Assembly (NCBI RefSeq): GCF_004364585.1
Contig: NZ_SOAN01000013.1
Location: 1 to 40,980, forward strand
DNA length: 40,980 bases
Source: Nesterenkonia aurantiaca
GTDB lineage: Bacteria; Actinomycetota; Actinomycetes; Actinomycetales; Micrococcaceae
Reading direction: 5' to 3'
Position 1 is the first letter of the stretch. Each line of letters opens with the position of its first letter. Positions 18,654-27,535 of this stretch are shown here, one piece after another. Below the pieces are notes generated by a model. The model was not told the DNA's origin and did not search any database. It saw nothing but the letters and a program-made list of their open reading frames with translations. Both the position numbers and the translations under genes were made by a program.

Positions 18654-19688
18654 TCAGTCGCTGAAGACCTCGCTGAAGGCGATGGCCAGCCGCAGCGGGT
18701 CGTGGACCTCGGGCTGCCCCGCCTTGGCGACGTCGTGATAGCGCACCTCAGCGCCGAGCAGCTCGGCCGCCTGGGCGAACTCCGCGCGCTCCTGGACCGG
18801 CACCGAGGTGGGATCCGCGATGATGCGGTGAACGTGCATTCCTGGGGCGTAGTGATGTAGGACTCGCAGGTGTTCGGCGGGACTCATGCCCGCCGTCTCG
18901 TCGGTGTGCGGTGTGAGGTTCATCACGATACACCGCCGGGCCTCGGTCTCATAGAGCGCGTCCCGGAGCTGCGGCAGCAGCAGATGCGGCAGCACCGAGG
19001 TGTACCAGGAGCCAGGACCTAACACCACCCAGTCACTGAGCTCGATGGCGGTGAGCGCCTCGGCGCAGGCCGCGGCCTCGGCCGGGTGCAGCGCGACGTC
19101 GCGCAGCCGCCCGAGGCTCCCGGCCTTGGCCAGGGCGACCTGGGAGGAGAGCCGATCCCCGCTGTTGGCCGGCGGCTCGAACCCGTCCGGGCCCTGCAGG
19201 GGTTCCACGACGCCGGACATGGTCAGCGGCTGCCGGGACATCGGCAGCACCTGGCCGCGGGCGCCGAGCAGCGTCCCGGCCCAGCGCAGACCCTCCACGG
19301 AGTCGCCGATGAGCTCCCAGAGCGCGACGATGAGCAGGTTGCCCATCGCATGGTCATCCAGGCTGCCGGTGACCCCCTCGCGGGAGCGGAACCGGTGCTG
19401 CATCACCTGGGCCCAGGTGCGGCCCCATTCGGTGTCGTCGCACAGCGCGGCCAGCGCCATCCGCAGGTCCCCGGGGGGCAGCACGTCCATGTCTTCGCGC
19501 AGGCGGCCGGAGGAGCCGCCGTCGTCGGCCACGGTGACGATGGCGGTCAGGTGCTCAGCGGCGATGACCCGCAGAGCGGAGAGCGTGACGGAGAGCCCGT
19601 GGCCCCCGCCCAGGGCGGAGACCCGGAACGAGCCGCGGGAGGAGCCGCGAGAGGAGCCGCCCGCGGGCGGCGGACCGATCTGGGTCAC
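18654..19688 (-). CDS. yvcK: YvcK/CofD-family gluconeogenesis factor
   Basis: A 344-residue protein of the YvcK (CofD-like) family, which in other Gram-positives binds UDP-GlcNAc and links carbon supply to cell-wall synthesis and cell shape. Family loops are GGGHGLS (27-33) and [10 protein letters not shown] (55-64); later come DHAMGNLL and [15 protein letters not shown]. The first 22 residues include a low-complexity [11 protein letters not shown] stretch encoded by an imperfect 12-bp repeat. The start is GTG at 19688, two bases after the rapZ stop, so translation is coupled to rapZ. The shared transcript with rapZ and whiA is a conserved unit. Confidence 0.95.
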   Translation of the reverse strand: MTQIGPPPAGGSSRGSSRGSFRVSALGGGHGLSVTLSALRVIAAEHLTAIVTVADDGGSSGRLREDMDVLPPGDLRMALAALCDDTEWGRTWAQVMQHRFRSREGVTGSLDDHAMGNLLIVALWELIGDSVEGLRWAGTLLGARGQVLPMSRQPLTMSGVVEPLQGPDGFEPPANSGDRLSSQVALAKAGSLGRLRDVALHPAEAAACAEALTAIELSDWVVLGPGSWYTSVLPHLLLPQLRDALYETEARRCIVMNLTPHTDETAGMSPAEHLRVLHHYAPGMHVHRIIADPTSVPVQERAEFAQAAELLGAEVRYHDVAKAGQPEVHDPLRLAIAFSEVFSD

Positions 19689-19690
19689 GA

Positions 19691-20584
19691 CTACTCACGT
19701 CCCAGATCACGGTGGATGGTGTTCACCGTGACGTTGGGCAGCTGGCCCAGCCGGCGGGCCAGCTCTTCGGAGACCGCCACGGAGCGGTGCTTGCCGCCGG
19801 TGCAGCCCACCGAGATGTTGGCGTAGTGCTTGTTCTCCCGCCGGTAGCCCTCGATCACCGGGCGCAGCGATTCCACGTAGTTCTTCAGGAAGTCTCCGGT
19901 GCCCTCATTGCCCAGCACGTACTCGCTGACCTGGGCGTCCAGGCCGGTGTAGGGGCGCAGCTCGGGCACCCAGTGCGGGTTGGGGATGAAGCGCATATCG
20001 GCGATGAAGTTGGCATCGGCGGGGACCCCGTATTTGAAGCCGAAGCTCATCACGTTGAGCCGGAGCTGGACCGGGCCGTCCGCGTTGAAGATCTCGGTGA
20101 TCTCCTTGGCCAGGCCGTGGACATTGAGGTCGGTGGTGTCGAGCACGATCTCCGCGGCGGCCTTGACCTCCTTGAGCAGATCGCGCTCGGCGGTGATCCC
20201 GTCGAGGATCCGGCCCGAGCCCTGCAGCGGGTGCGGGCGGCGGCCCTGCTCGAAGCGGCGGACCAGCAGCGCGTCGGAGGAGTCCAGGAACAGCATCCGG
20301 TAGGTCACCCCGGTGGCCTTGAGCTGCTGGAGGGCGCCGAGCATGTCGGAGAACAGCGCGCGGGTGCGCACGTCGATCACCACGGCGAGCTTCTCCATGG
20401 ATCCGGGGTGCCGGGAGATGATGTCGATCATCGTGGTGATCAGCTCCGGCGGGAGACCTTCCACCACGTACCAGCCCAGGTCCTCCAGGGCGTGGGCGGC
20501 CGTGGTGCGGCCGGCACCGGACATGCCGGTGACAATCAACAGTTCGTTCTCGGGCGGCTTCACCGGGGTCAGACCAACATCCAT
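19691..20584 (-). CDS. rapZ: RNase adapter RapZ / YvcJ-type nucleotide-binding protein
   Basis: A 297-residue P-loop protein of the RapZ/YvcJ family. In enterobacteria RapZ steers small RNAs to RNase E and senses glucosamine 6-phosphate; the actinobacterial role is not settled. The N-domain has the P-loop GMSGAGRTT (20-28), in which Arg takes the usual Lys position, as in other actinobacterial homologues. The C-domain ends with SVGCTGGKHRSVAVSE. ATG at 20584 has no Shine-Dalgarno. TAAGCT ends exactly seven bases before it, suggesting leaderless expression, so the rapZ-yvcK-whiA unit may start here. It lies 69 bases downstream of uvrC. Confidence 0.96.
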   Translation of the reverse strand: MDVGLTPVKPPENELLIVTGMSGAGRTTAAHALEDLGWYVVEGLPPELITTMIDIISRHPGSMEKLAVVIDVRTRALFSDMLGALQQLKATGVTYRMLFLDSSDALLVRRFEQGRRPHPLQGSGRILDGITAERDLLKEVKAAAEIVLDTTDLNVHGLAKEITEIFNADGPVQLRLNVMSFGFKYGVPADANFIADMRFIPNPHWVPELRPYTGLDAQVSEYVLGNEGTGDFLKNYVESLRPVIEGYRRENKHYANISVGCTGGKHRSVAVSEELARRLGQLPNVTVNTIHRDLGRE

Positions 20585-20591
20585 GTCTCAG

Positions 20592-20597
20592 AGCTTA
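20592..20597 (-). promoter_or_regulatory. Candidate -10 element giving a leaderless rapZ mRNA
   Basis: TAAGCT on the minus strand (20597 to 20592) is followed by seven bases and the rapZ ATG at 20584. A weak TTCACC lies 18 bases upstream as a possible -35. No Shine-Dalgarno is present. Confidence 0.4.
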
Positions 20598-20626
20598 TCT
20601 GCCCGGTATGACAAGGGTGAAGCTCT

Positions 20627-20662
20627 GGTTCAGGCCGGGGTTCAGACCGGAGTTCAGACTGG
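20627..20662. repeat. 12-bp tandem triplicate at the uvrC stop codon
   Basis: GGTTCAGGCCGG, GGTTCAGACCGG and AGTTCAGACTGG follow one another (20627-20638, 20639-20650, 20651-20662). The uvrC stop lies in the unit at 20651. Because the unit is four codons long, the two other copies each carry an in-frame TGA, giving uvrC three stop codons in a row. It looks like slippage duplication of the gene end. Confidence 0.85.
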
Positions 20663-22708
20663 GTCTTTCGCCGCCGCACCGGCGGGTTCCGGCGCCGGCG
20701 CGGCGGCCTCGGCGCGCAGATGATCCAGGATCTTGGTCGCGGTGTCGCGGCCCAGGCCAGGGACCTCGATGATCTCCTCCAGGGTGGCCTTCTTCAGGTT
20801 CGCCACCGAGCCGAAGTGCGCGACGACGGCGGCGCGGCGGGCCGGCCCCAGGCCCGGCACCTCATCGAGCGCCGAGGCGGTCATCGCCTTGGACCGCTTG
20901 GAGCGGTGGTAGGCGATGGCGAAGCGGTGGGCCTCGTCGCGGATCCGCTGCAGCATGTAGAGCGCCTCGGAGGAGCGCGGGAGCACCAGCGGGAAGTCGT
21001 CCCCGGGCAGCCAGACCTCCTCGAGCCGCTTGGCCAGTCCGACGACGGGCAGGTCGGTGATCCCGAGGTCATCCAGCGCCTGCCGGGCCACGTTGACCTG
21101 CGGCTGGCCGCCGTCGACCACGACCAGGCTGGGCGGGTAGGCGAAGCGTTCGGCCTCACGCTCGACCACGGTGGAGTCCTTGGTCTCCCCCGCCGCGAGT
21201 TCTGCAGCCTCGGTCACCGGAGCCTCAGTCACTGCAGCCTCAGCCCCCACACCCTCAGCAAGCTCGGGCACTGCGGCCTCGGACCGGGCCTGGTCCTTCA
21301 GGTGCCGGGCGAAGCGGCGGCTGATCACGTCGTACATCGCCGAGGTGTCATCCCGGGCGGCGTCGCCCTTGACCGAGAACCGCCGGTAGTCGCGCTTCTT
21401 GGCGAGCCCGTCCTCGAGCACCACCATCGAGGCGACCACGTTGGTGCCGGAGGTGTGCGAGATGTCGAAGCATTCGATGCGCAGCAGCGGCTCGGCCGCG
21501 CCGAGCGCCTCCTGCAGGTCGCGCAGCGCCGCCGAGCGGGTGGTGATGTCGGAGTTGCGCCGGGCCTTGTGCAGCGCCAGCGCCTGGGAGGCGTTCTCCT
21601 GCACGGTGCCCAGCAGGGCGGCCTTGTCCCCGCGCTGGGGCACGCGCAGGCTGATCTGCGCCCGGCCCTCACCGGAGTCGCTGCGCAGCTGGCGCAGCCA
21701 GGCGGTCATCTCCTCGGCGTTGTCCGGCAGCGCCGGGACCAACACCTCGGGCGGGATACGTTCGGTGTCCGCCATGGAGCCGTAGACCTGCATCAGCAGC
21801 TGCTCGACCATCGCGCCGGCGTCGGTGTCCTCGACCTTCTCCACCACCCAGCCGCGCTGGCCGCGGATCCGGCCCTGCCGGACGTGGAAGACCTGGGCGG
21901 CGGCCTCGAGCTCATCCTCGGCGAAGGCGAAGATATCGGCCTCGGTGTCCTCGGAGAGCACCACGGAGTTGCGTTCGAACACCCGGCGGATGGCTTCGAG
22001 GTCGTCGCGGTGCCGGCCGGCGTCCTCATAGCGCAGCTCGGCCACAGCGGCCTTCATCTCGTTCTCGATCCGGCGCACCTGTGGGCCGGGGCGCCCGGCC
22101 ATCACCTCGCAGAACTCCTCGGCGAGCTTCCGGTGGTCCTCCTCGCTGATCTCCCCGACGCAGGGCGCGGCGCATTTGCCGATATAGCCCAGCAGGCAGG
22201 GTCGGCCGGAGGCCTTGGCGCGCTTGAACACCCCGGCGGAGCAGCTGCGCACCGGGAAGACCCGCAGCATGGTGTCCACGGTCTCGCGGATCGCCTTGGC
22301 CGGGTAGAACGGGCCGAAGTACTTCACTCCGGGCTTCTTGTCCCCCCGCATCACCTGGACCCGCGGGTACTTCTCGTTCATGGTGACCGCGAGGTAGGGG
22401 TAGGACTTGTCGTCGCGGTACATGATGTTGAACCGCGGGGTGTGCTGCTTGATCCAGGTGTATTCCAGCTGGATCGCTTCCAGCTCGGAGCCGACCACGG
22501 TCCATTCCACGCTGGAGGCGGCGTGGACCATGGCGTAGGTCTTCGGGTGCAGCGTGGCAACCCGGGCGAAGTAGGAGTTCAGCCGGGCGCGCAAGTTCTT
22601 GGCCTTGCCGACATAGACCACACGGCCATGCGGGTCGATGAAGCGGTAGACCCCGGGGGTGGTGGGGATCTCTCCGGTGCGCGGGCGGTAGGTGGTGGGG
22701 TCAGCCAT
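20654..22708 (-). CDS. uvrC: Excinuclease ABC subunit C
   Basis: A 684-residue UvrC, the dual-incision nuclease of nucleotide-excision repair. Order: GIY-YIG domain (GVYRF near 19-23, VYVGKAKNLR 31-40), a UVR motif that binds UvrB (about 210-245), the RNase-H-like domain with IECFDISHTSGT and VVVDGGQPQV, and a C-terminal helix-hairpin-helix pair (about 615-670; VPGLGPARR, VPGLGRDTA). Between SRRFARHL and FAYPPSLVVVDGG lies an insertion of about 45 residues rich in Ala, Glu, Val and Thr (about 21155-21290) that is unusual for the family. ATG at 22708 overlaps the acyltransferase stop by eight bases, so the two are coupled. No SOS box was seen. Confidence 0.97.
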   Translation of the reverse strand: MADPTTYRPRTGEIPTTPGVYRFIDPHGRVVYVGKAKNLRARLNSYFARVATLHPKTYAMVHAASSVEWTVVGSELEAIQLEYTWIKQHTPRFNIMYRDDKSYPYLAVTMNEKYPRVQVMRGDKKPGVKYFGPFYPAKAIRETVDTMLRVFPVRSCSAGVFKRAKASGRPCLLGYIGKCAAPCVGEISEEDHRKLAEEFCEVMAGRPGPQVRRIENEMKAAVAELRYEDAGRHRDDLEAIRRVFERNSVVLSEDTEADIFAFAEDELEAAAQVFHVRQGRIRGQRGWVVEKVEDTDAGAMVEQLLMQVYGSMADTERIPPEVLVPALPDNAEEMTAWLRQLRSDSGEGRAQISLRVPQRGDKAALLGTVQENASQALALHKARRNSDITTRSAALRDLQEALGAAEPLLRIECFDISHTSGTNVVASMVVLEDGLAKKRDYRRFSVKGDAARDDTSAMYDVISRRFARHLKDQARSEAAVPELAEGVGAEAAVTEAPVTEAAELAAGETKDSTVVEREAERFAYPPSLVVVDGGQPQVNVARQALDDLGITDLPVVGLAKRLEEVWLPGDDFPLVLPRSSEALYMLQRIRDEAHRFAIAYHRSKRSKAMTASALDEVPGLGPARRAAVVAHFGSVANLKKATLEEIIEVPGLGRDTATKILDHLRAEAAAPAPEPAGAAAKDPV

Positions 22709-23411
22709 CGGCCTCGGCGGGCGGCGCGTTGTACCGGGCCACCCGTTCCTGGCCGCTGAGCGCGGCGATGGCGTCCATGATCTGCTCGGTGGCGGCCCGG
22801 CGGGCGGGCAGCGGGTGCTTCTTGCCCAGCTGCTCGAACTGCAGCGGCTCCCCCACGTGCATCTCGAACTTGGTGGGCCGGATCATCCGGGAGTCCGGCT
22901 TCTGCAGCGCCTCGGTGCCGCGCAGCCCGACCGGGACGATGGGCAGACCGGTGGCCACCGCGAGCCAGCCGACGCCGTTCTTGCCGCGGTAGAGCCGGCC
23001 GTCGCGGCTGCGGGTGCCCTCGGGGTAGATTCCGACGCCGTGGCCGGCCTGGGCGATCGAGCCCAGCTCGAAGAGCGCCTCCACCGAGGCGGACTGGCGC
23101 TGCCGCTCCACCGGGACCGAGCCCACGGATTCGAAGAACAGCTTCATGGCGCGGCCCTTCACCCCGGTCTGGTTGAAGTACTCGGCCTTGGCGAAGAAGC
23201 TCACGGTGCGTGGGAACAGCGCCTGGATCAGCACGGAGTCCAGGAAGGACAGGTGGTTCGACGCGACGATGAACCCGCCCTCGGCCGGGGTGTTCTCCAA
23301 ACCGGTGATCACCGGGCGGCAGGAGAGCTTCACGGCGATCTCGAAGGTCTTGCGGACGGCATCATTGGTGGCGACCCGCTCGGAACCCTGCGCCTCGGGG
23401 GTGGTGCTCAC
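22701..23411 (-). CDS. plsC: 1-acyl-sn-glycerol-3-phosphate acyltransferase-like protein
   Basis: A 236-residue acyltransferase of the PlsC/LPLAT family, which acylates lysophosphatidate at the membrane during phospholipid synthesis. The catalytic NHxxxxD box is NHLSFLD (His53, Asp58) and the glycerol-phosphate motif is PEGTRS (130-135), with VPVGLRG further on. The exact acceptor is not certain since related proteins use other substrates. GTG at 23411 has GGAGG eight bases upstream. Its 3' end overlaps the uvrC start by eight bases, and it lies 80 bases downstream of uvrA, so the genes may be co-transcribed. The assignment to this locus is typical of actinobacteria. Confidence 0.88.
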   Translation of the reverse strand: MSTTPEAQGSERVATNDAVRKTFEIAVKLSCRPVITGLENTPAEGGFIVASNHLSFLDSVLIQALFPRTVSFFAKAEYFNQTGVKGRAMKLFFESVGSVPVERQRQSASVEALFELGSIAQAGHGVGIYPEGTRSRDGRLYRGKNGVGWLAVATGLPIVPVGLRGTEALQKPDSRMIRPTKFEMHVGEPLQFEQLGKKHPLPARRAATEQIMDAIAALSGQERVARYNAPPAEADG

Positions 23412-23491
23412 CTGATGTGCCTCCGCTTACTCGCTGATCAGCGTCGTTGTCCTGCGTGATGACGTGGGTGCCGGTCTGTGAACTGGCCCAC

Positions 23492-26488
23492 TCACTTTAG
23501 CAGTGCGGCAAGGAATGCGCCCGTGTGGGAGCCGGTCTTCTCCGCCGTGGCGGCGACCTTCTCCGGGGTGCCCTGCGCGACGACGAGCCCGCCGCCGCTG
23601 CCGCCCTCGGGCCCGAGGTCGATCACCCAGTCCGAGGACTTGATCACGTCGAGGTTGTGCTCGATGGTGATCACGCTGTTGCCCTTCTCCACCAGTCCCT
23701 GGAGCACCTGGAGCAGCTTGCGGATGTCTTCGAAGTGCAGCCCGGTGGTGGGCTCGTCCAGCACATACACGCTGCGCCCGTTGGAGCGGCGCTGCAGCTC
23801 GGAGGCGAGCTTCACCCGCTGGGCCTCACCGCCGGAGAGCGTGGTGGCGGACTGGCCGAGCCGCACATAGCCCAGGCCGACCTCGACCAGGGTGTTGAGG
23901 TGCCGGGCGATCGGGGCGAAGGCTGCGAAGAACTCCGCGGCCTCCTCGATCGGCATGTCGAGGACCTCGGCGATGTTCTTGTTCTTGTACTTCACCTCGA
24001 GGGTCTCGCGGTTGTACCGGGCACCGTGGCAGACCTCGCAGGGCACGTAGACGTCGGGCAGGAAGTTCATCTCGATCTTCAGCGTGCCGTCGCCGGAACA
24101 GGATTCGCAGCGGCCGCCCTTGATGTTGAAGGAGAACCTGCCCGGCTGGTAGCCGCGGGTCTTGGACTCCGGGGCCTGGGCGAAGAGCTTGCGGACGTGG
24201 TCGAAGACCCCGGTGTAGGTGGCCGGGTTGGAGCGCGGGGTGCGCCCGATCGGTGACTGGTCCACATGGATCACCTTGTCCAGGTGATCGTCGATCCCGT
24301 CGATCCGGCGGTGCCGACCGGGGACCTGCTTGGCGCCGTTGAGCTTGTTCGCCAGGGACTTGTAGAGGATCTCGTTGATCAGCGTGGACTTGCCCGACCC
24401 GGAGACCCCGGTGACCGAGAGGAAGATCCCCAGCGGGATCTCCACCGAGACCTTGTCCAGGTTGTTCTCCTGGGCCTCGATGACCTTGAGCATCCGGGTC
24501 TTGTCCACCGGGCGGCGGTTGGTCGGGACCGGGATGCTGCGCCGTCCGGAGAGGTAGTCGCCGGTGATCGAGTGGGTGTTCTCGCGCAGGCCCTGGACGG
24601 AGCCGGAGTGCACGATCTCGCCGCCGCGCTCACCGGCGCCGGGGCCGATGTCCACGATCCAGTCGGCCTCGGCGATGGTGTCCTCGTCGTGCTCCACCAC
24701 GATCAGGGTGTTGCCGAGGTCGCGCAGCCGGGTGAGGGTCTGGATCAGCCGGGCGTTGTCGCGCTGGTGCAGCCCGATGGAGGGCTCGTCCAGGACGTAG
24801 AGCACCCCGACCAGGCCGGAGCCGATCTGGGTGGCGAGCCGGATCCGCTGGGCCTCGCCGCCGGAGAGCGTGCCGGCGGCGCGCTCCAGGTTCAGGTAGC
24901 TCAGGCCGACGTCGAGCAGGAAGTTCAGCCGGGCCAGGATCTCTTTGAGCACCTGGTCGGCGATGGCGGCGTCACGGCTGGAGAGCTCCACGGTGGAGAA
25001 GAACTCGGCGCACTTGTCCAGCGGGAGCCGGGCGATCTCCGCGATGGAGGCGCCTTGGACGGTGACCGCGAGCGCGGCCGGGTTCAGCCGCTGGCCGTTG
25101 CAGGCCGGGCAGGGGACCTGGCGCATGTACTGCGCGTAGCGGTCCCGGGCGTTGTCGGACTCCACCTCGAGGTGCTTGCGCGAGATGTAGGAGAGCACGC
25201 CTTCGAAACCGGTGGAGTAGGTGCGTTCCCGACCGAAGCGGTTGCGGTACTGCACCACGACCTTGTGGTTGCGCCCGTGCAGCAGCGCCTTCTGCGCCTT
25301 CTTGGGCAGGTCCTTCCAGGGGGTGCGCACCGAGAAGTCCAGTTCCTTGGACAGCGCGGTGATCAGCCGGAGCCAGTAGTCCTTGGACGCCTTGCCCAGC
25401 GCCCAGGGCGCGATGGCGCCGCCTTCGAGGGAGAGCGTGTCATCGGGGATGACCAGGTCGATGTCCACCTCGAGGCTGGAGCCGATGCCGGAGCAGACCT
25501 CGCAGGCGCCGAAGGGGTTGTTGAAGGAGAAGGAGCGCGGCTCGATCTCGTCCAGCGCGAGCGGGTGCTCGTTCGGGCAGGCCAGGTTCTCGGAGAAGGG
25601 CCGCTGCTTGGGGCCCTTCAGGCCTTCGGGCACCCGATCGTTGGTGGGTTCGCCGTCCTCGTCGAGGTCGACCAGGTCGATGACCAGGCGCCCGTCGGCG
25701 AGCTTCAGGGCGGTCTCCACCGAGTCGGTGAGCCGCTGGCGCATGCCCTCGCGGATCACCAGGCGGTCGATGACCACCTCGATCTGATGCTTATAGGTCT
25801 TCTCCAGCGTGGGCGGCTCGCTGAGCTGGATGATCTCCCCGTCGACGATGGCGCGGGAGAAGCCCTCGGAGGCGAGGTCGCGGAACAGGTCCTTGAACTC
25901 GCCCTTGCGGCCGCGGACCACCGGGGCCAGCACCTGGAACCGGGTCTTCTCGGGGAATCCCAGGACCTGGTCGACGATCTGCTGCGGGGTCTGGCGTTCG
26001 ATCTTCTCCCCGCAGGTGGGGCAGTGCGGGATCCCGATCCGGGCCCAGAGCAGGCGCAGGTAGTCGTGGATCTCGGTGACCGTGCCCACGGTGGAGCGGG
26101 GGTTCTTGGAGGTGGACTTCTGATCGATGGAGACCGCCGGGGAGAGGCCTTCGATGAAGTCGATGTCGGGCTTGTCCACCCGGCCGAGGAACTGGCGGGC
26201 GTAGGCGGAGAGCGATTCGACATAGCGGCGCTGGCCCTCGGCGAAGATCGTGTCGAACGCGAGCGAGGACTTGCCGGAGCCGGAGAGGCCGGTGAACACG
26301 ATGAACGAGTTGCGCGGCAGCTCGACGGTGACGTCCTTGAGGTTGTGCTCGCGCGCCCCCTGGACCACGATCCGGTCGGCCTCGGCACGGCCGATCGTGC
26401 CGTTGGCGGCGGACTTCTCTCGCGCACCCTCGGCGTAATAGTCGTCGACGGATTCGATGATGGCTGTTTCGGCGGCTCGTTCTGACAC
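23492..26488 (-). CDS. uvrA: Excinuclease ABC subunit A
   Basis: A 998-residue UvrA, the damage-recognising ATPase of nucleotide-excision repair. It has two ABC modules: [10 protein letters not shown] (Walker A1, near residue 70), signature [21 protein letters not shown] (Walker A2), signature [11 protein letters not shown]. Zinc-finger cysteines include HCPTCG and the CESCSGDG...CEVC module. The GTG at 26488 is chosen over the longer TTG at 26524, because the latter lies inside a LexA box and the sequence before 26488 is a promoter. No Shine-Dalgarno precedes it; the predicted transcription start coincides with the GTG (leaderless). The N-terminus has about 40 extra residues before [11 protein letters not shown]. 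Regulation by SOS is likely. Confidence 0.97.
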   Translation of the reverse strand: MSERAAETAIIESVDDYYAEGAREKSAANGTIGRAEADRIVVQGAREHNLKDVTVELPRNSFIVFTGLSGSGKSSLAFDTIFAEGQRRYVESLSAYARQFLGRVDKPDIDFIEGLSPAVSIDQKSTSKNPRSTVGTVTEIHDYLRLLWARIGIPHCPTCGEKIERQTPQQIVDQVLGFPEKTRFQVLAPVVRGRKGEFKDLFRDLASEGFSRAIVDGEIIQLSEPPTLEKTYKHQIEVVIDRLVIREGMRQRLTDSVETALKLADGRLVIDLVDLDEDGEPTNDRVPEGLKGPKQRPFSENLACPNEHPLALDEIEPRSFSFNNPFGACEVCSGIGSSLEVDIDLVIPDDTLSLEGGAIAPWALGKASKDYWLRLITALSKELDFSVRTPWKDLPKKAQKALLHGRNHKVVVQYRNRFGRERTYSTGFEGVLSYISRKHLEVESDNARDRYAQYMRQVPCPACNGQRLNPAALAVTVQGASIAEIARLPLDKCAEFFSTVELSSRDAAIADQVLKEILARLNFLLDVGLSYLNLERAAGTLSGGEAQRIRLATQIGSGLVGVLYVLDEPSIGLHQRDNARLIQTLTRLRDLGNTLIVVEHDEDTIAEADWIVDIGPGAGERGGEIVHSGSVQGLRENTHSITGDYLSGRRSIPVPTNRRPVDKTRMLKVIEAQENNLDKVSVEIPLGIFLSVTGVSGSGKSTLINEILYKSLANKLNGAKQVPGRHRRIDGIDDHLDKVIHVDQSPIGRTPRSNPATYTGVFDHVRKLFAQAPESKTRGYQPGRFSFNIKGGRCESCSGDGTLKIEMNFLPDVYVPCEVCHGARYNRETLEVKYKNKNIAEVLDMPIEEAAEFFAAFAPIARHLNTLVEVGLGYVRLGQSATTLSGGEAQRVKLASELQRRSNGRSVYVLDEPTTGLHFEDIRKLLQVLQGLVEKGNSVITIEHNLDVIKSSDWVIDLGPEGGSGGGLVVAQGTPEKVAATAEKTGSHTGAFLAALLK

Positions 26489-26495
26489 GTCGTTC

Positions 26496-26524
26496 AGTGT
26501 AGAACCCCTGACGGGTTCGAACAA
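26496..26524 (-). promoter_or_regulatory. SOS-controlled promoter of uvrA
   Basis: On the minus strand TTGTTC (26524-26519) and TACACT (26501-26496) are separated by exactly 17 bases. Seven bases after TACACT comes the GTG of uvrA, so transcription should begin at the start codon. The -35 is overlapped by the LexA box. Confidence 0.7.
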
Positions 26525-26532
26525 ACGTTCGA
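26517..26532. promoter_or_regulatory. LexA (SOS) box upstream of uvrA
   Basis: TCGAAC-AAAC-GTTCGA matches the Gram-positive/actinobacterial LexA consensus (TCGAAC-N4-GTTCGA) in both half-sites, a perfect 6+6 palindrome. It overlaps the -35 hexamer of the uvrA promoter. It lies 162 bases from the divergent HAD gene and may affect that too. Confidence 0.9.
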
Positions 26533-26693
26533 AGCGAGAGCGGGGTGGGTGCCGCCGTTTCGTCGAGGGGCTGATTCTCCGGGCATCTCATGCGGTTCTC
26601 GGGCCCAACTGTTCGGAGAATCCGCCCCTCAACGCAGGGTGGCGTTCATCACGACGACGCCGGCGCCACACCGGCCCGTGTCAGAATGACGCG

Positions 26694-27530
26694 GTGAACT
26701 CTGACTCCCCCACCGCATCCGCCGCCGTCCGCCCCGCCGAGAGCGCCGTGGCAGCACCCGATACCCGGGCGGTGCTCTTCGATCTCGACGGCACCCTGGT
26801 GGATCCGGCGGGAGCGATCACCCTGGGCATCGTGCATGCACTGAACGTCCACGGCATCGAGATCCCGGACCAGGAGGTGCTGGACTCCTTCGTGGGCCCG
26901 CCGCTGGCCACCTCGCTGGCCAGCCTGCCCGGGGTCACCGAGACACTGATCCCCTCCATCGTGGAGGAGTACCGGCAGCGCTACCTGGCCGAGGGAATGG
27001 CGGCCAGCCGGGTATACCCCGGGATCGAGAAGCTGCTGGGCACGCTCAACACGGCCGGCGTGGTCTGCGCGGTGGCCACCTCCAAGCCCACCGGTCTGGC
27101 CGAGCGGCTGCTGGAGATCCAGGGCATCCGCGAGCACTTCGCCGCGGTGCACGGCTCCCCGGAGGACGAGTCGATCCCGCACGCCGGGAAGGGCCCGATC
27201 CTGGGCGCCGCACTGGAAGCTATCGGCCTGGACCCCGCAGCCGGTCCGCTCGCGGAGACCTCCCCCGAGGCCTCGGTGGTCATGGTCGGTGACCGGATCT
27301 TCGACGTGGACGGCGCCGCAGACCACGGACTGCGCTGCATCGGGGTGCGCTGGGGCTACGCCCCGGCCGGAGAGCTGGAAGCCGCCGGCGCGTACCCGAT
27401 CGTCAGCACCGCCGAGCACCTCGAAGACGCGCTGGCTTCCGCCGGAATCCTGAACCCCACCCCGCAGAAGGCCCACGCCCCCGGGTCCGTCCGCTTCGTG
27501 GCCCCGCGGAGTCGCCAGACCATAGACTGA
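26694..27530 (+). CDS. HAD-family phosphatase, phosphoglycolate-phosphatase-like
   Basis: A 278-residue HAD hydrolase with the PGP/beta-phosphoglucomutase cap topology. Motif I is FDLDGTLVD (Asp30 nucleophile, Asp32), motif II VATSKPTG, and motif IV MVGDRIFDVDGA. The first ~24 residues are a flexible Ala/Ser/Pro-rich leader. The closest named family is Gph (phosphoglycolate phosphatase), though HAD substrates cannot be told reliably from motifs. The GTG at 26694 is preferred because VNSDSPTASA leads directly into the domain and the segment before it is promoter-like (CAGAAT six bases upstream); no Shine-Dalgarno is visible. It diverges from uvrA and its stop lies five bases before the next gene. 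Confidence 0.85.
   Translation: MNSDSPTASAAVRPAESAVAAPDTRAVLFDLDGTLVDPAGAITLGIVHALNVHGIEIPDQEVLDSFVGPPLATSLASLPGVTETLIPSIVEEYRQRYLAEGMAASRVYPGIEKLLGTLNTAGVVCAVATSKPTGLAERLLEIQGIREHFAAVHGSPEDESIPHAGKGPILGAALEAIGLDPAAGPLAETSPEASVVMVGDRIFDVDGAADHGLRCIGVRWGYAPAGELEAAGAYPIVSTAEHLEDALASAGILNPTPQKAHAPGSVRFVAPRSRQTID
27523..27528 (+). promoter_or_regulatory. Candidate -10 element giving a leaderless hydrolase mRNA
   Basis: TAGACT (27523-27528) ends seven bases before the ATG at 27536 and overlaps the stop codon of the upstream gene. No Shine-Dalgarno and no clear -35 are present. If real, the metallo-beta-lactamase-fold gene has its own leaderless transcript. Confidence 0.3.
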
Positions 27531-27535
27531 CCCCT

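Noticed and set aside
24266-26485. A 739-codon open frame on the plus strand opposite uvrA.
   Set aside because: Same shadow composition; uvrA has all its motifs in frame.
26489-26524. Longer uvrA start (TTG at 26524).
   Set aside because: It lies inside the LexA box and the promoter; the GTG at 26488 is at the predicted transcription start.
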